This document shows, piece after piece, positions 25,907-31,793 of a stretch of DNA of 64,000 bases. This DNA is from Ascarosepion bandense (Eukaryota; Mollusca; Cephalopoda; Sepiida; Sepiidae): contig JBBBDQ010000330.1 of NCBI GenBank assembly GCA_037127315.1, forward strand, positions 2,787,501 through 2,851,500. Direction: 5' to 3'. The notes under the pieces are model-generated. The model did no database searches, was not told the DNA's origin, and saw nothing but the letters and a program-made list of their open reading frames with translations. A program made the position numbers and the translations under genes. Numbering within the stretch: position 1 is the stretch's first letter; each line of letters starts with the position of its first letter.

Positions 25907-26298
25907 CATATCACCCCAGCAAGGCGGTAATGCCACTGATGCGCAGGGGGCTACGTAAGAGTGAAAAGATTGGAAAAGAGAAACCCGGAAACCACATCCT
26001 AAACAGGAAACAAGGGATGAACCTCTTCACCTGTTCAATACACATGGGTGGAGTGTGAACCGGGCGATAGTTTAGTCTACTCCAATTGGAAAAAAAAAAA
26101 GAAAAAAGAAAAGAGTGAAAAGATTGGAAAAGAGAAAGCCGGAAACCACATGTTTGTGAACTATATTTAGGCAACAAGAATTAAGTCAAATATTTTTTTT
26201 AAATTCAAGCGACAAAGTCTACTTTTTGAAATTTATGTTTTTATTTTTCAAATTTTTAAATAAGATAAATACATTGGGATCAAACTAAATATGCGTAG

Positions 26299-26352
<54 letters not shown>

Positions 26353-26484
26353 GTAGTGCAGGGTTAAGCCTAAAACCGAATGTTTTATTTTTGCTGCACA
26401 GGACCAATGCTTGCTAACTAGAATATGTTGATGTATATTTAGGCATGATGGATCAGCTGGTACCGACGAACGTCGATACAGTAC

Positions 26485-26537
<53 letters not shown>

Positions 26538-26854
26538 TCGTTTGGGCAAATAATGCCATTATAATGTCGGGCTAAATAGACATGATCATCTGAGGTAAAA
26601 TTGTGTAACTCCGCTAATGAGCTTAGAGGATAAATTAATGTACGAATGACCTGAATTCCGCATATAAATGCAACTTTTAATCATTTGTTTGAAAAACGAA
26701 GAATTGCATCAAATATGATATATTTATTTTCCTATATTTTATTTTCGGTCGCAGTCTATGTTTATGAAATTGAGAGAGAGAGAGAGAGAAAAGAGGGAGA
26801 AAGAGGGGGAGAAAGACAGGGGGAGAAAGAGAGGGGGAGAAAGAGAGAAAGAGA

Positions 26855-26923
<69 letters not shown>

Positions 26924-28634
26924 TGTGTGTGTGTGTGTGACTATTACTCACCATCGCTGTAGTCAGCGGGGAGGTAACGGCCCAAGGGTGTGTTAGAGCT
27001 TCCGAGTAATGGTATACGGAGGTTATTACATGTCCCATCGGCCGTACGATAAGGGTAGTCCCGAACGCATTGTATGTTGGCATCCAAAGTACAGTCTTGG
27101 ATTATCTGTCGTGGTATTTGAATATTGTTGGTCACATTGACCGGGTCCACATTGGCTGCAGATACACTGAAATCATAAAAAATTATAGAATTTAAAACCT
27201 ACATAGATAAGCATATATAGATAACATCTACTAAAATACACCTCTTATTAATTAAACTTTCAGAATAAAGAGTAAATGTTAATGAAACATGTTCAAAATA
27301 AAGAATAAATGTTAATTTTCAGAATAAATGTAAGTTTTTAGAATAAAGAATAAATATTAATTTTAGAATAAATGTTAATTTTCAAAATAAAGGATAAATT
27401 TTAATGTTCAGGATAAAAATAAATGTAAATGAAACAAGTTCAAAATAGAGAATAAATATTAATGTTCAAATAAAGAATAAATGTTCATTTCCAGAATAAA
27501 GTATAAATGTTAATTTTTAGAATAAAGAAAAAATATAAATGAAAAACGTTCAAAATAAAGAATAAATGTTCATGTTCAGAATAAAGAATAACGTTGGAAA
27601 TAAAGAATATCACTTTTCGATTGAAAAGCAATACAGAGAAATCATTTATTTGTTCAACCTTTCTAAGTCGGGTCAAGAATTGATAAAGGCATCAGATATT
27701 AAATTTAGCATAAATTTTAGCTTTCCATGTGCATTTCTTTCCTTCCAACTTCATTCCACAAATCGAACAAAAATGAAAGAAATTCAAACGAGAAAGAAAT
27801 GTTCAATGATGAAAGAAACATTAATTGAAATATTGCTAATAGTTTGACAATACTTCATGTAATAAATAAATAAATAAACTAATTTTTATTATTTTGCTGT
27901 ATAAAGTCTGACTTTTTACTGAAGTAAAAGAAAAATATATTAACGCTTTTTTTTTTTTTTTACAAAAGTCGCACATTTTCATCACCTTCTTTCATCACGA
28001 GAAACGTCAGCTTAGCAGAAAAAAGTACTAATTATTTATTATTTAATTAGTTCGGCTTTGTTTGTTTTGTTTTACGGCATACCAACTTCAATGAGCTATT
28101 TCACACTGACAACATTTTAGGATAGATTTATATGTACAGACTATGTATTCTTTGTAAGAAATCAGCTTGTAGATCAGGTTTCAAATATATATATTTCTCT
28201 AAACATATACTGTTAAATATAAGAGACAATGAATGTCTATTATGTTTAATCATGAGCCGTTCCAAAGTCGTATTTTGGCTTTAATTTCAGTTGAAAATAA
28301 AGACAAAAATTCTCCAACATTTGGATAATTTTTTATTAAGTTGGTTCTAAGCTTTCAGCTCACATGAGCCATCTTCAGAGAGGTTATAAGGATAATAACA
28401 CAATAACATCCACCATCAGGGACGATTTTTTCTTGTGTTGACATAAAACTCCGCTAAGCAGCGAACCAACTTAACAAAAAATTATCCAAATGTTGGAGAA
28501 TTTTTGTCTTTATTTTCAACTGAAATTAAAGCCAAAATACGACGTTTAGAACAGTTCATGATTAAAGATAGTAGACATTCATTGTCTCTCATAGTTAACA
28601 GTATACGTTTAGAAAATTATTTGCTGCCACGATA

Positions 28635-28689
<55 letters not shown>

Positions 28690-29766
28690 AATTTTACGGA
28701 AACTTACGAAACGGTATTAATCAACATATTCATTCAAAATCCTTTTACATTATTTCTAATGGATACTCATATTTGAGTGGACAGTCTGTTTTTCTATTAT
28801 TTAATTTAGAATTCCACCGGAAAAAAGATATTTTCTTAACAAGATTTCTCGAATATTCAAGCCGGTGGATATATAGAAAATGTACATTAAGCCCATTAAT
28901 CAATGTTACTTACGCATTTCTTAGGATTCTCGTCGTTTCTGCAAGTATCAAGCCATTTTCGGCGACATCGAGATTATTAAAACTCAGAAGTTGCACATTT
29001 TGCCCGTTCACAGGGAAATTTCCGGCGTCTACGATGATCTGGGTACCGTTCTGGAATGTCAATGTTCCATTGGCAAAAATCACTGTATCATTTCCAACAA
29101 CGATTGTCCTGTTTCCAATGATGAAGGTGCCGTTCCAACCGGGGAAGAAGTCTGCCCTGTCATATTCATTATCAAATCCTCGGCGTCTGGAACCTCCTCT
29201 GCGATCCTGACCTCTTCTTGCACCTCGCCACTGGCTGCATCTTCCGCCTGTTAGCAAGGAAAAATATGCTAGTACAAGATTAACAGTGGCATAGAGTCCA
29301 GGTATGAAAAGCATGCATTGTATGCCTTGAAGTTTTTCCGTAAAAATACATTTTACGATAAAATTTAATTAGTGATCATTTTTAATTTCCCTCTAGCATT
29401 TGGTATAAAATTGTAAATTTGTGGAAACACAATGGAGAACGAAATCATATTTACGAAATTAATTATTAATTCGCTTAAAATTGCATTTCTGTAAGTCATA
29501 ACTGAACACGAGGTTACTTTGGGAGATTAATTTTAGCAGATTAAGAGTCAGACGCGTCAGAAGAAATTTCCGCATTAAAAAGTACGTTAGAGTGATATAA
29601 GGATCGGCATGTGAAAGTTAGACCTACCTCTTTCCCTGTCCCTGGACATTCCAGCTCTTCTCACAAATCTTTTGGCGTTATAGTAGGCTTTTATGTATTG
29701 TTTAGTTGTCAAAGGTTTTTCCGTTGAGATCAAACATAAAAGAACAGCAAGGACCACAAGGGCCAT
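3877..29766 (-). CDS. animal haem-peroxidase-family protein, 11 exons, 3' end outside window
   Basis: Eleven exons with GT donors and AG acceptors join in frame to 694 codons. They are 29785-29628 (Met at 29766), 29247-28914, 27166-26952, 23378-23190, 21845-21803, 19580-19465, 17037-16936, 15379-15284, 11552-11084, 8455-8243 and 4043-3877. Residues 1-18 look like a signal peptide or anchor; 47-70 are rich in Arg/Gly; 85-119 hold N-glycosylation heptads; about 180-694 match the animal haem peroxidase (peroxinectin, chorion peroxidase, myeloperoxidase) fold. Recognisable blocks are [47 protein letters not shown] and W-x-GAVSE. Family members normally oxidise substrates with H2O2 in the secretory pathway or outside the cell. 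Here the distal His, both haem-ester acids and the proximal Arg and Asn equivalents are replaced, so activity is doubtful. The C-terminal 50-100 residues should lie left of base 1. The 5' UTR was not found. Confidence 0.9.
4690..4990 (+). mobile_element. 3' end fragment of the same LINE family
   Basis: Matches in order the tail seen at 44160-44400 and 3340-3480: a block like CTTGTGGAACTCTCTTCC, then CAATGCAACGT..., and CACTCAGTAA...TTTAGTGG. A (CT)n microsatellite (4873-4917) has grown inside it. No coding capacity. Confidence 0.55.
5330..5977 (+). mobile_element. cluster of tRNA-related SINE copies flanked by a 12-bp target duplication
   Basis: Three partial, similar units in direct order share the blocks GTTCGAATTCCAGTCG, ACGCACAA, GGGAAAGGTATTAA, GACAGATTGGGTTCTATAGCC and CGAGACATGATCGCCCAAG. 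The last block ends at 5977 in ACTGAC(T)GAC. TGAAGTCCTGAA occurs at 5318-5329 and again at 5978-5989, exactly flanking the cluster, as expected for a target-site duplication. Located in the intron between exons 10 and 11. Confidence 0.8.
6030..6094. repeat. (TA)n(TG)n microsatellite
   Basis: A simple repeat following the repeat that hosts the SINE cluster. Confidence 0.95.
6943..7000 (+). mobile_element. possible hAT transposon end
   Basis: CAGTGTTTCTCAACC followed by ...AATGGCACACCTAGAA resembles the terminal inverted repeat of hAT elements (CAG-rich, TTCTCAACC). No matching opposite end or transposase was identified; 7000-8240 is AT-rich with a poly-T at 7140-7163 and no recognised gene. 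Confidence 0.3.
8243..8455 (-). CDS. peroxidase exon 10: GRDHGLPTY block
   Basis: The acceptor is ATATTTCTAAG|GT (weak polypyrimidine tract) and the donor TATAT|GTAAGT. It encodes residues 568-638. [23 protein letters not shown] matches the family's LNxQRGRDHGLPxYNxWRxxCGL. The Asn that normally supports the proximal His is Asp 593 and the following Arg is Thr 596. Confidence 0.93.
8813..9640. repeat. tandem duplication, two 414-bp units
   Basis: Bases 8813-9226 are repeated at 9227-9640 with no difference that I can see except at the final base. The unit contains no exon and lies in the intron between exons 9 and 10. The identity points to a very recent duplication or an assembly duplication. 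Confidence 0.95.
10130..10630 (+). repeat. interspersed repeat with LINE-like 3' tail
   Basis: It starts AGCAGTATAGCCCGGCGTTGCTCG and ends AAAATCGGTTCAGCCGTTTCGGAG...GGACACACAC followed by a (CA)n and TTATAAATAAG. Both ends resemble 5' and 3' segments that I associate with short RTE/Proto2-type or derived non-autonomous elements in invertebrates. No ORF of note. Class assignment is uncertain. Confidence 0.45.
11084..11552 (-). CDS. peroxidase exon 9: distal Arg helix and proximal His
   Basis: The largest exon, residues 412-567. The acceptor is AAAAACAG|GT and the donor [36 protein letters not shown] matches the family's DxRxxExP...H-x-L-x-x-REHNR helix. Arg 415 (distal Arg equivalent) is kept but the haem-ester Glu position is Thr 418. 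[14 protein letters not shown] is well conserved. [13 protein letters not shown] aligns with FATAAYRFGHSLI, keeping proximal His 518 but replacing the proximal Arg by Phe 515. Confidence 0.95.
11709..12030 (-). pseudogene. Tc1/mariner-superfamily (DDE) transposase C-terminal fragment
   Basis: The minus strand reads [18 protein letters not shown], then (after a stop) [19 protein letters not shown] and a C-terminal stretch [18 protein letters not shown]. This is the end of a DDE transposase of the mariner/Tc3 type, in which FQQDGAP carries the second Asp and [10 protein letters not shown] replaces the usual SPDLTPxDFF. It is not a host exon. It lies in the intron between exons 8 and 9. Confidence 0.75.
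12286..12330 (+). mobile_element. possible mariner terminal repeat
   Basis: GGGTTGTGCAGAAAGTTCG resembles mariner inverted-repeat ends. The partner end was not found. The surrounding 12030-13900 has no recognised gene. Confidence 0.3.
13932..13959 (-). ncRNA. hammerhead-like core motif
   Basis: The minus strand reads CTGATGA, one A, a 5-bp stem (GGCGC/GCGTC with one G-U pair), then GAAAC. These are the conserved hammerhead core strings. The extra base between CTGATGA and the stem departs from the canonical ribozyme. Confidence 0.35.
14105..14400 (+). mobile_element. tRNA-related SINE (Ceph-SINE-like)
   Basis: It opens with an A-box-like TAGTGTAGTGG and a B-box-like GGGTTCGAATTC 50 bases later. 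The body blocks shared with other copies follow (GGAAAAGGTATGAATCC, GACAGATTGGGTTCCATAGCC, CTGCCCAGTCAATCATGTC, CGAGACATGATCGCCCAAG). It lacks the 5S head seen in three other copies. Confidence 0.75.
15284..15379 (-). CDS. peroxidase exon 8
   Basis: The acceptor is CATCTTTTCAG|GT and the donor AGTG|GTAAGT. It encodes residues 380-411: [15 protein letters not shown], an N-x-S site, two cysteines and CFLSG. It corresponds to the family stretch LLP...C...CF-x-AGD. Phase 1 on both sides. Confidence 0.9.
15434..15999. mobile_element. foldback element with about 190-bp inverted arms
   Basis: 15434-15625 and 15803-15999 are reverse complements at roughly 90 percent by eye (TATAGTTATGAATTAATTG..., ACACGGAAATTTCTA, CATCAGGCAATGTTTGAT, TACATTTAAATACAAAAACC, CTAATCAGAG). 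The 175-bp T/C-rich spacer is unrelated. Both arms carry the hammerhead-like string. Lies in the intron between exons 7 and 8. No ORF. Confidence 0.85.
15930..15955 (+). ncRNA. hammerhead-like core motif (right arm of foldback)
   Basis: CTGATGA, A, then GAGA-ATCTA-TCTC hairpin, then GAAAC. The left arm holds a weaker counterpart at 15478-15503 on the minus strand. Confidence 0.35.
16102..16132. repeat. (TA)n microsatellite
   Basis: Simple TA run. The rest of 16000-16930 shows no recognised feature. Confidence 0.95.
16936..17037 (-). CDS. peroxidase exon 7: calcium-loop block
   Basis: The acceptor is ATTTTTTTCAG|GC and the donor TGGCG|GTAATC. It encodes residues 346-379 with [18 protein letters not shown]. 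This is the conserved calcium-binding loop (Thr, aromatic, Asp and Ser ligand positions all kept) followed by the YGS element. So the structural calcium site seems preserved although the catalytic site is not. Confidence 0.94.
17121..17660 (+). repeat. degenerate tandem array, four units of about 130-140 bp
   Basis: Unit starts at 17121, 17249, 17392 and 17530 share (C/T)TTTG(T/C)CTGG--TAAGGT--CAA-AGTGG, then ACAGAACTTACTAAGCTAATG and ACGCCTGATGTA. The units have diverged clearly. The array begins about 85 bases from exon 7, within the intron upstream of that exon in the gene's direction. Confidence 0.8.
17985..18345 (-). mobile_element. fragments of a second tRNA-related SINE family
   Basis: It contains TTTTTAATGGATACACGTATTTCAG, CTACCGGCAAGATTAGTACC and, at 18270-18340, another ATTATTTTTAATGGATACTCG piece. 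The same blocks recur at 28745, 34500, 34865, 35990 and 58560. Confidence 0.5.
18384..18860 (-). pseudogene. internally deleted mariner-type transposase copy
   Basis: The minus strand gives an N-terminal helix-turn-helix piece ([29 protein letters not shown]) joined directly to a DDE-domain piece ([52 protein letters not shown]). The region between is missing, and stops break the frame. An end sequence CCCATCACACCCTATAT lies near 18826. Confidence 0.7.
18850..19355 (-). mobile_element. composite SINE: 5S rRNA head + tRNA-like unit + body + tail
   Basis: Read on the minus strand: a full-length 5S rRNA-like head (19350-19233), a tRNA-like unit with TGGTGCAGTGG (A box) and CGAGTTCGAATTCC (B box), a body with GGGAAAGGTATTAATCC, and a tail ending near GGTTGATATGCCATAAAA. 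Two more copies with the same order lie at 29865-30130 and 47495-47880. It sits in the intron between exons 6 and 7. Confidence 0.75.
19233..19350 (-). pseudogene. 5S rRNA-derived sequence (SINE head)
   Basis: 118 bases on the minus strand from GCTTACGGCCATATCATG to GGGAATACCAGGTGCTGTAAGC, closely like animal 5S rRNA along its whole length. Substitutions in the internal control region (AAGTTAAGCAACATTGAGCC in place of AAGCTAAGCAGGGTCGGGCC) argue against a working rRNA gene. Confidence 0.85.
19380..19455. repeat. (TC)n and (GT)n microsatellite next to exon 6 donor
   Basis: On the transcribed strand this is (CA)n beginning about nine bases inside the intron after exon 6. Confidence 0.95.
19465..19580 (-). 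CDS. peroxidase exon 6: [10 protein letters not shown] to LNCALG
   Basis: The acceptor is TTCTTCTCCAG|TG and the donor CTCG|GTAAGT. It encodes residues 307-345 with [21 protein letters not shown] and AAPLLNC, the standard family block after the distal helix. A (CA)n tract of nearly 60 bases begins about nine bases into the downstream intron. Confidence 0.93.
19761..19812. repeat. (CA)n(TA)n microsatellite
   Basis: Simple repeat close to the acceptor side of exon 6. Confidence 0.95.
19905..20400 (-). pseudogene. second deleted mariner-type transposase copy
   Basis: The minus strand has the same helix-turn-helix end as the 18.4-kb copy (ACACTGGCGCAATTTACTCTG start region, [15 protein letters not shown]), joined at the same place to [20 protein letters not shown] second deletion then leads straight to the C-terminus ([31 protein letters not shown], stop). 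Lies in the intron between exons 5 and 6. Confidence 0.7.
20590..20660. repeat. (TA)n(GT)n microsatellite
   Basis: Simple repeat. From 20660 to 21800 the intron is AT-rich with a poly-T run at 21657-21675 and no recognised feature. Confidence 0.95.
21803..21845 (-). CDS. peroxidase exon 5: 43-base microexon with Cys pair
   Basis: The acceptor is CTTTTAACAG|AT and the donor ACAC|GTAAGT. It encodes [15 protein letters not shown], the short CC element between the distal helix and the C-F/Y-P-I segment in this family. Both exon joins keep frame (phase 1 in, phase 2 out), which supports this short exon. Confidence 0.87.
22255..22760 (+). mobile_element. LINE C-terminal relic
   Basis: A broken frame reads [18 protein letters not shown] then [15 protein letters not shown], like the common LINE ending (FLGHIxRxxGLENLxLTGKxEGKRxRGR). 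Several stops are present. It lies in the intron between exons 4 and 5. Confidence 0.55.
22757..22886. repeat. (GATA)n array with inverted centre
   Basis: GATA repeats interrupted at about 22812-22832 by CTTCTATCTATCAATCTA, so short complementary runs face each other. Confidence 0.9.
23190..23378 (-). CDS. peroxidase exon 4: distal haem segment with lost distal His
   Basis: The acceptor is CCTGTACAG|GC and the donor GAAG|GTAAAT. It encodes residues 230-292. LPGARLIS matches the family's LPSARLVS block. Twenty-five residues later, where active enzymes carry Q-F-x-D-H-D, this exon reads L-F-L-S-T-D (276-281, bases 23241-23224). The distal His is Thr, the haem-ester Asp is Ser and the Gln is Leu; only the calcium-ligand Asp remains. 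Confidence 0.92.
23936..24165 (-). mobile_element. 5'-truncated tRNA-related SINE
   Basis: The plus strand shows the family tail TTTACGGTTTATCAAGTATTTGCGG...AAAGCCAAAATATTTTAG, GATACAAGTCTCACTAAATTAACTCATAGCTG and TTTTCCCAAG, ending near a degraded tRNA unit (GGAACTGGAACTC). Confidence 0.55.
24518..24579. repeat. (TA)n(GT)n microsatellite
   Basis: Simple repeat. Confidence 0.95.
24788..25045. repeat. two (TA)n tracts around an 18-bp perfect inverted repeat
   Basis: TA runs at 24788-24826 and 24993-25020 (then GT) flank TTTGTTTCATGCTTAAAC at 24828-24845, which returns as its exact reverse complement at 24869-24886 with a 23-base loop. The left arm plus loop contain a degraded hammerhead-like core on the minus strand (TTGACGA, ATGC...GCAT, GAAAC). 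Confidence 0.85.
25258..25285 (-). ncRNA. hammerhead-like core motif
   Basis: The minus strand reads CTGAAGA, AGAAC-AATAAT-GTTCT hairpin, GAAAC. In this copy the stem directly follows the core string with no extra base, the closest to canonical hammerhead geometry in the window. Confidence 0.4.
25859..25902. repeat. (TA)n microsatellite
   Basis: Simple TA run. Confidence 0.95.
25905..26160 (-). mobile_element. short element sharing the LINE 3' tail, with partial second copy
   Basis: The minus strand, from about 26085, reads GCCCGGTTCACACTCCACCC, then TTCCGGGTTTCTCTTTTCC and ends CTTACGTAGCCCCCTGCGC...TTGCTGGGGTGAT. The last 55 bases match the 3' UTR of the LINE at 39090-39150. A partial repeat of the middle part follows at 26105-26150. 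The same element recurs at 63487-63690. Confidence 0.65.
26299..26535. repeat. two (TAA)n microsatellites
   Basis: Trinucleotide arrays at 26299-26352 and 26488-26535, separated by about 135 bases of unique sequence. Confidence 0.95.
26769..26940. repeat. (GA)n and (GT)n microsatellite next to exon 3 donor
   Basis: GA-rich to about 26855, then GT to 26939. On the transcribed strand, (CA)n begins about 12 bases after the exon 3 donor and is followed by a pyrimidine (TC)n tract. Confidence 0.95.
26952..27166 (-). CDS. peroxidase exon 3: start of the peroxidase domain
   Basis: The acceptor is TTATGATTTCAG|TG and the donor GATG|GTGAGT. It encodes residues 158-229 with the conserved entry block [10 protein letters not shown], then IPLLG and [14 protein letters not shown], the usual opening of animal haem peroxidases. 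A long (CA)n tract starts about 12 bases inside the following intron on the transcribed strand. Confidence 0.93.
27255..27600 (+). repeat. A/T-rich minisatellite
   Basis: Imperfect repeats of (CA)GAATAAAGAATAAATGTTAATTTT with units of about 20-60 bases. Lies in the intron between exons 2 and 3. Confidence 0.8.
28055..28190 (+). mobile_element. interspersed repeat piece shared with 52590-52730
   Basis: TGTTTTACGGCATACCAACTTC...GTATTCTTTGTAAGAAATCAG matches the second site closely over about 130 bases. The start resembles the SINE tail. Confidence 0.5.
28199..28611. mobile_element. Penelope-type terminal repeat foldback
   Basis: The 150-bp arms at 28199-28348 and 28463-28611 are near-perfect inverted copies (TACTGTTAAATATAAGAGACAATG, AGTTGAAAATAAAGACAAAAATTCTCC, CATTTGGATAATTTTT). 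The 114-base centre carries a hammerhead-like motif (minus, 28353-28378). One arm plus centre recur at 31433-31690 next to a Penelope-like endonuclease, which links this foldback to that element type. Confidence 0.75.
28353..28378 (-). ncRNA. hammerhead-like core motif
   Basis: The minus strand reads CTGAAGA, T, GGCTC-ATGT-GAGCT, GAAA. A nearly identical copy at 31582-31607 has a perfect 5-bp stem. Confidence 0.35.
28636..28687. repeat. (TA)n microsatellite
   Basis: Simple TA run following TTTGCTGCCACGATACACTA, a junction string that also occurs at 32618-32640 before a (GATA)n. Confidence 0.95.
28914..29247 (-). CDS. peroxidase exon 2: basic linker and N-glycosylation heptads
   Basis: The acceptor is GCTAACAG|GC and the donor AATGC|GTAAGT. 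It encodes residues 47-157. An Arg/Gly-rich segment (about 47-70) is followed by an acidic-aromatic patch and five consecutive seven-residue units, each starting N-x-T (Asn 85, 92, 99, 106, 113), then a hydrophobic segment ending ILRNA. The Arg-rich part could be a propeptide cleavage region. The segment precedes the peroxidase domain and I do not recognise it from other peroxidases. Confidence 0.85.
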
Positions 29767-29785
29767 CAATATATGAATTGCTCGA
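29628..29785 (-). CDS. peroxidase exon 1: signal peptide or anchor (coding from 29766)
   Basis: The acceptor is TTTCTCTTTCAG and the donor GAG|GTAGGT. The chosen start ATG at 29766 opens [14 protein letters not shown], a typical hydrophobic signal core, then a Lys/Arg/Tyr-rich stretch ending in phase 1 (46 codons plus one base). The frame stays open for 18 bases upstream to the acceptor, so an upstream exon could add residues and make this a membrane anchor. No such exon was recognised. An acceptor directly before the start implies a noncoding first exon further right. Confidence 0.75.
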
Positions 29786-29864
29786 CTGAAAGAGAAAATA
29801 GATAAATAGATAGATAATGAAGATAGATAGATACATAGATCGATACATATATAAATTAATTTTC

Positions 29865-30130
29865 TACGGCTTAGCAACCTTTTGCAGGTTTTATTTAAGG
29901 CCAGAAAATATTTTCAGATTGTGATAATTTTTTTCATAGATAATAATGATTTCGCAATGCAAGTCTTACTGGATGGGGCAGAAGAAGTTGATTCATGCTT
30001 TTCACAATAATATTTGTGCGTAATTCATTATCCATTACACTACTCAACATCGAAGCTTACAACACATGGTATTCGCAAATGGTAACCTAAGTAGGTACTA
30101 ACCAGGCTCGGCGTTACTTAATTTTTATAT
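29865..30130 (-). mobile_element. composite 5S-tRNA SINE, copy 2
   Basis: On the minus strand a 5'-truncated 5S-like head (30125-30054: AAGTAACGCCGAGCCTGGTTAG to GTTGTAAGC) leads into an A-box-like GTAGTGTAATGG, a shortened body and the tail ending GGTTGCTAAGCCGTAGAAAA. An opposite-strand tail piece follows at 30140-30225. Confidence 0.7.
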
Positions 30131-30409
30131 TAACATTTAATTTAAAAATATTTTCTGGCTTTCAATAAGCTGCAATGGATTAATAAATTGTAGAAAACAA
30201 ATCAATCACTGAATGATATACTGACTAGCTGTCTTTTAGATTTATTTATCTCTGAAATATAAATGCATAGAAACTACTACAGTCACTAAGGGACCAGTTT
30301 ACAGTTTGGTTGTAAAAAAGATTTGACTCCCCCTCCCACTTTATATGAACATTAGAATTTATTATTTGTTCATCAAATTTTGATTAAATATTAACCCACC
30401 TCTTGTCCC

Positions 30410-30850
30410 CCAGCTATGGGTTAAATAGCAAAAACTCGTATGATTAATCATTCAGTCAGCCAGTTTAGAGCCATACGTGATATACGATTGGGAGATCATA
30501 TATTTTTCGATTCATGACTGATTAGGCAGATTTTTCCGTAGTGATTTGCCACTTTTTCTGCGGTAGACTGCTTGCCAACCAAAGTTATAGAACCCAATTT
30601 GTTCTGCTGAAGGAAGAATAGATACATTCACACCTTTCCTAAATGAATGTATACTTTTCGTGTAAGTGAATGTAACGAACCTCGACTGGAAATCGAACTC
30701 GGCTCTCCGAGTTCCCATTCCGATCCAATAATCATTACACCTCAAATTTCAAATAAATAAATAAAAATCCTTACAAATTAAAATATTTCATGGCTTTAAA
30801 TAATCAGCAAAGAGTTGATAAGCCGTAGAAAAAGAATCAATTAATCAGTT
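30410..30850 (-). mobile_element. tRNA-related SINE plus an adjoining tail piece
   Basis: The minus strand from about 30745 reads TGTAATGATTATTGGATCGG (A box region), CCGAGTTCGATTTCC (B box), then GGAAAGGTGTGAATG, CAAATTGGGTTCTATAAC and a body end with GATCTCCCAATCGTATATCACG. A plus-strand tail piece (ATGGCTTTAAATAATCAGC...GTTGATAAGCCGTAG) follows at 30785-30845. Confidence 0.7.
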
Positions 30851-31382
30851 AAAATAATGCAAAACGTACTCAATAGCTGTGACAAAAAACAAAGCTTTTT
30901 TCATTTAATAGACTGATGAATTTGTATTAAAGATAGATGATCAAAATTATAAGCGGTTTAATAAGTTTAAAAAAAAAAACAAAAAAAAAAACAATTATCT
31001 TTTATTTTGACTTAAACCGAACGATAAATCTATATATAAATATAACTTCAGACCTTATAGTGGATACTATAACATCTGTAATTGTATTATGAGTTCAATA
31101 TATGGATTGAAATCAGACTAGATGAATAGAATAACTAAAGAACAAGTAGAAAAAGTCATTAATCTAACATGTTTCAATTTATTAAGGTACTTTGTGACTA
31201 AGAGATTTGTTAATAAAGCAATGATTTATTTTTTTTAATTTAAAAAGGAAAAACAAAGAGATAGTATGCTGGCTGCGGTTTGATTTCATTGGTCAGATAC
31301 GTGTCACGTTTAATAAACAATCGATGATAATTTTTAAATGTAGGAAAACTATGAAACTATGCCTGTTCATATGTGTGCCACG

Positions 31383-31384
<2 letters not shown>

Positions 31385-31428
<44 letters not shown>
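31385..31428. repeat. (TA)n microsatellite
   Basis: Simple TA run abutting the Penelope-type terminal repeat. 30850-31380 has no recognised feature. Confidence 0.95.
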
Positions 31429-31430
<2 letters not shown>

Positions 31431-31432
31431 TA

Positions 31433-31690
31433 AATATATACTGTTAAATATAAGAGACAATGAATGTCTATTATGTTTAATCATGAGCCGTTCTAAACAT
31501 CGTATTTTGGCCTTAATTTCAGTTGAAAATAAAGACAAAAATTCTCCAACATTTGGATAATTTTTTAAGTTGGTTCTAAGCTTTCGGCTCACATGAGCCA
31601 TCTTCAGAGAAGTTATAAGGACGATAACACAAAAACATCCACCATCAGCGACGATTTTATCTTGTGTTGACATAAAACTCCGCTAAACAA
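31433..31690. repeat. single-arm Penelope-type terminal repeat
   Basis: 31433-31576 matches the left arm of the foldback at 28199, and 31577-31690 matches its centre, including a hammerhead-like motif at 31582-31607 on the minus strand (CTGAAGA, T, GGCTC-ATGT-GAGCC, GAAA). No right arm follows. Confidence 0.75.
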
Positions 31691-31793
31691 CGGCAATAGT
31701 TACCAAAAATAACAAACGCAGTTCGCAAATTTGCAATGCGGTTCTATGACGTCACACCGCGTGATAGCGCAAAATGACAACAGAACCATTTAT

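Noticed and set aside
29786..29877. Longer N-terminus for the peroxidase from the Met upstream of exon 1
   Set aside because: The added codons read through a clear acceptor (TTTCTCTTTCAG) and a (GATA)n repeat, so they are intron.
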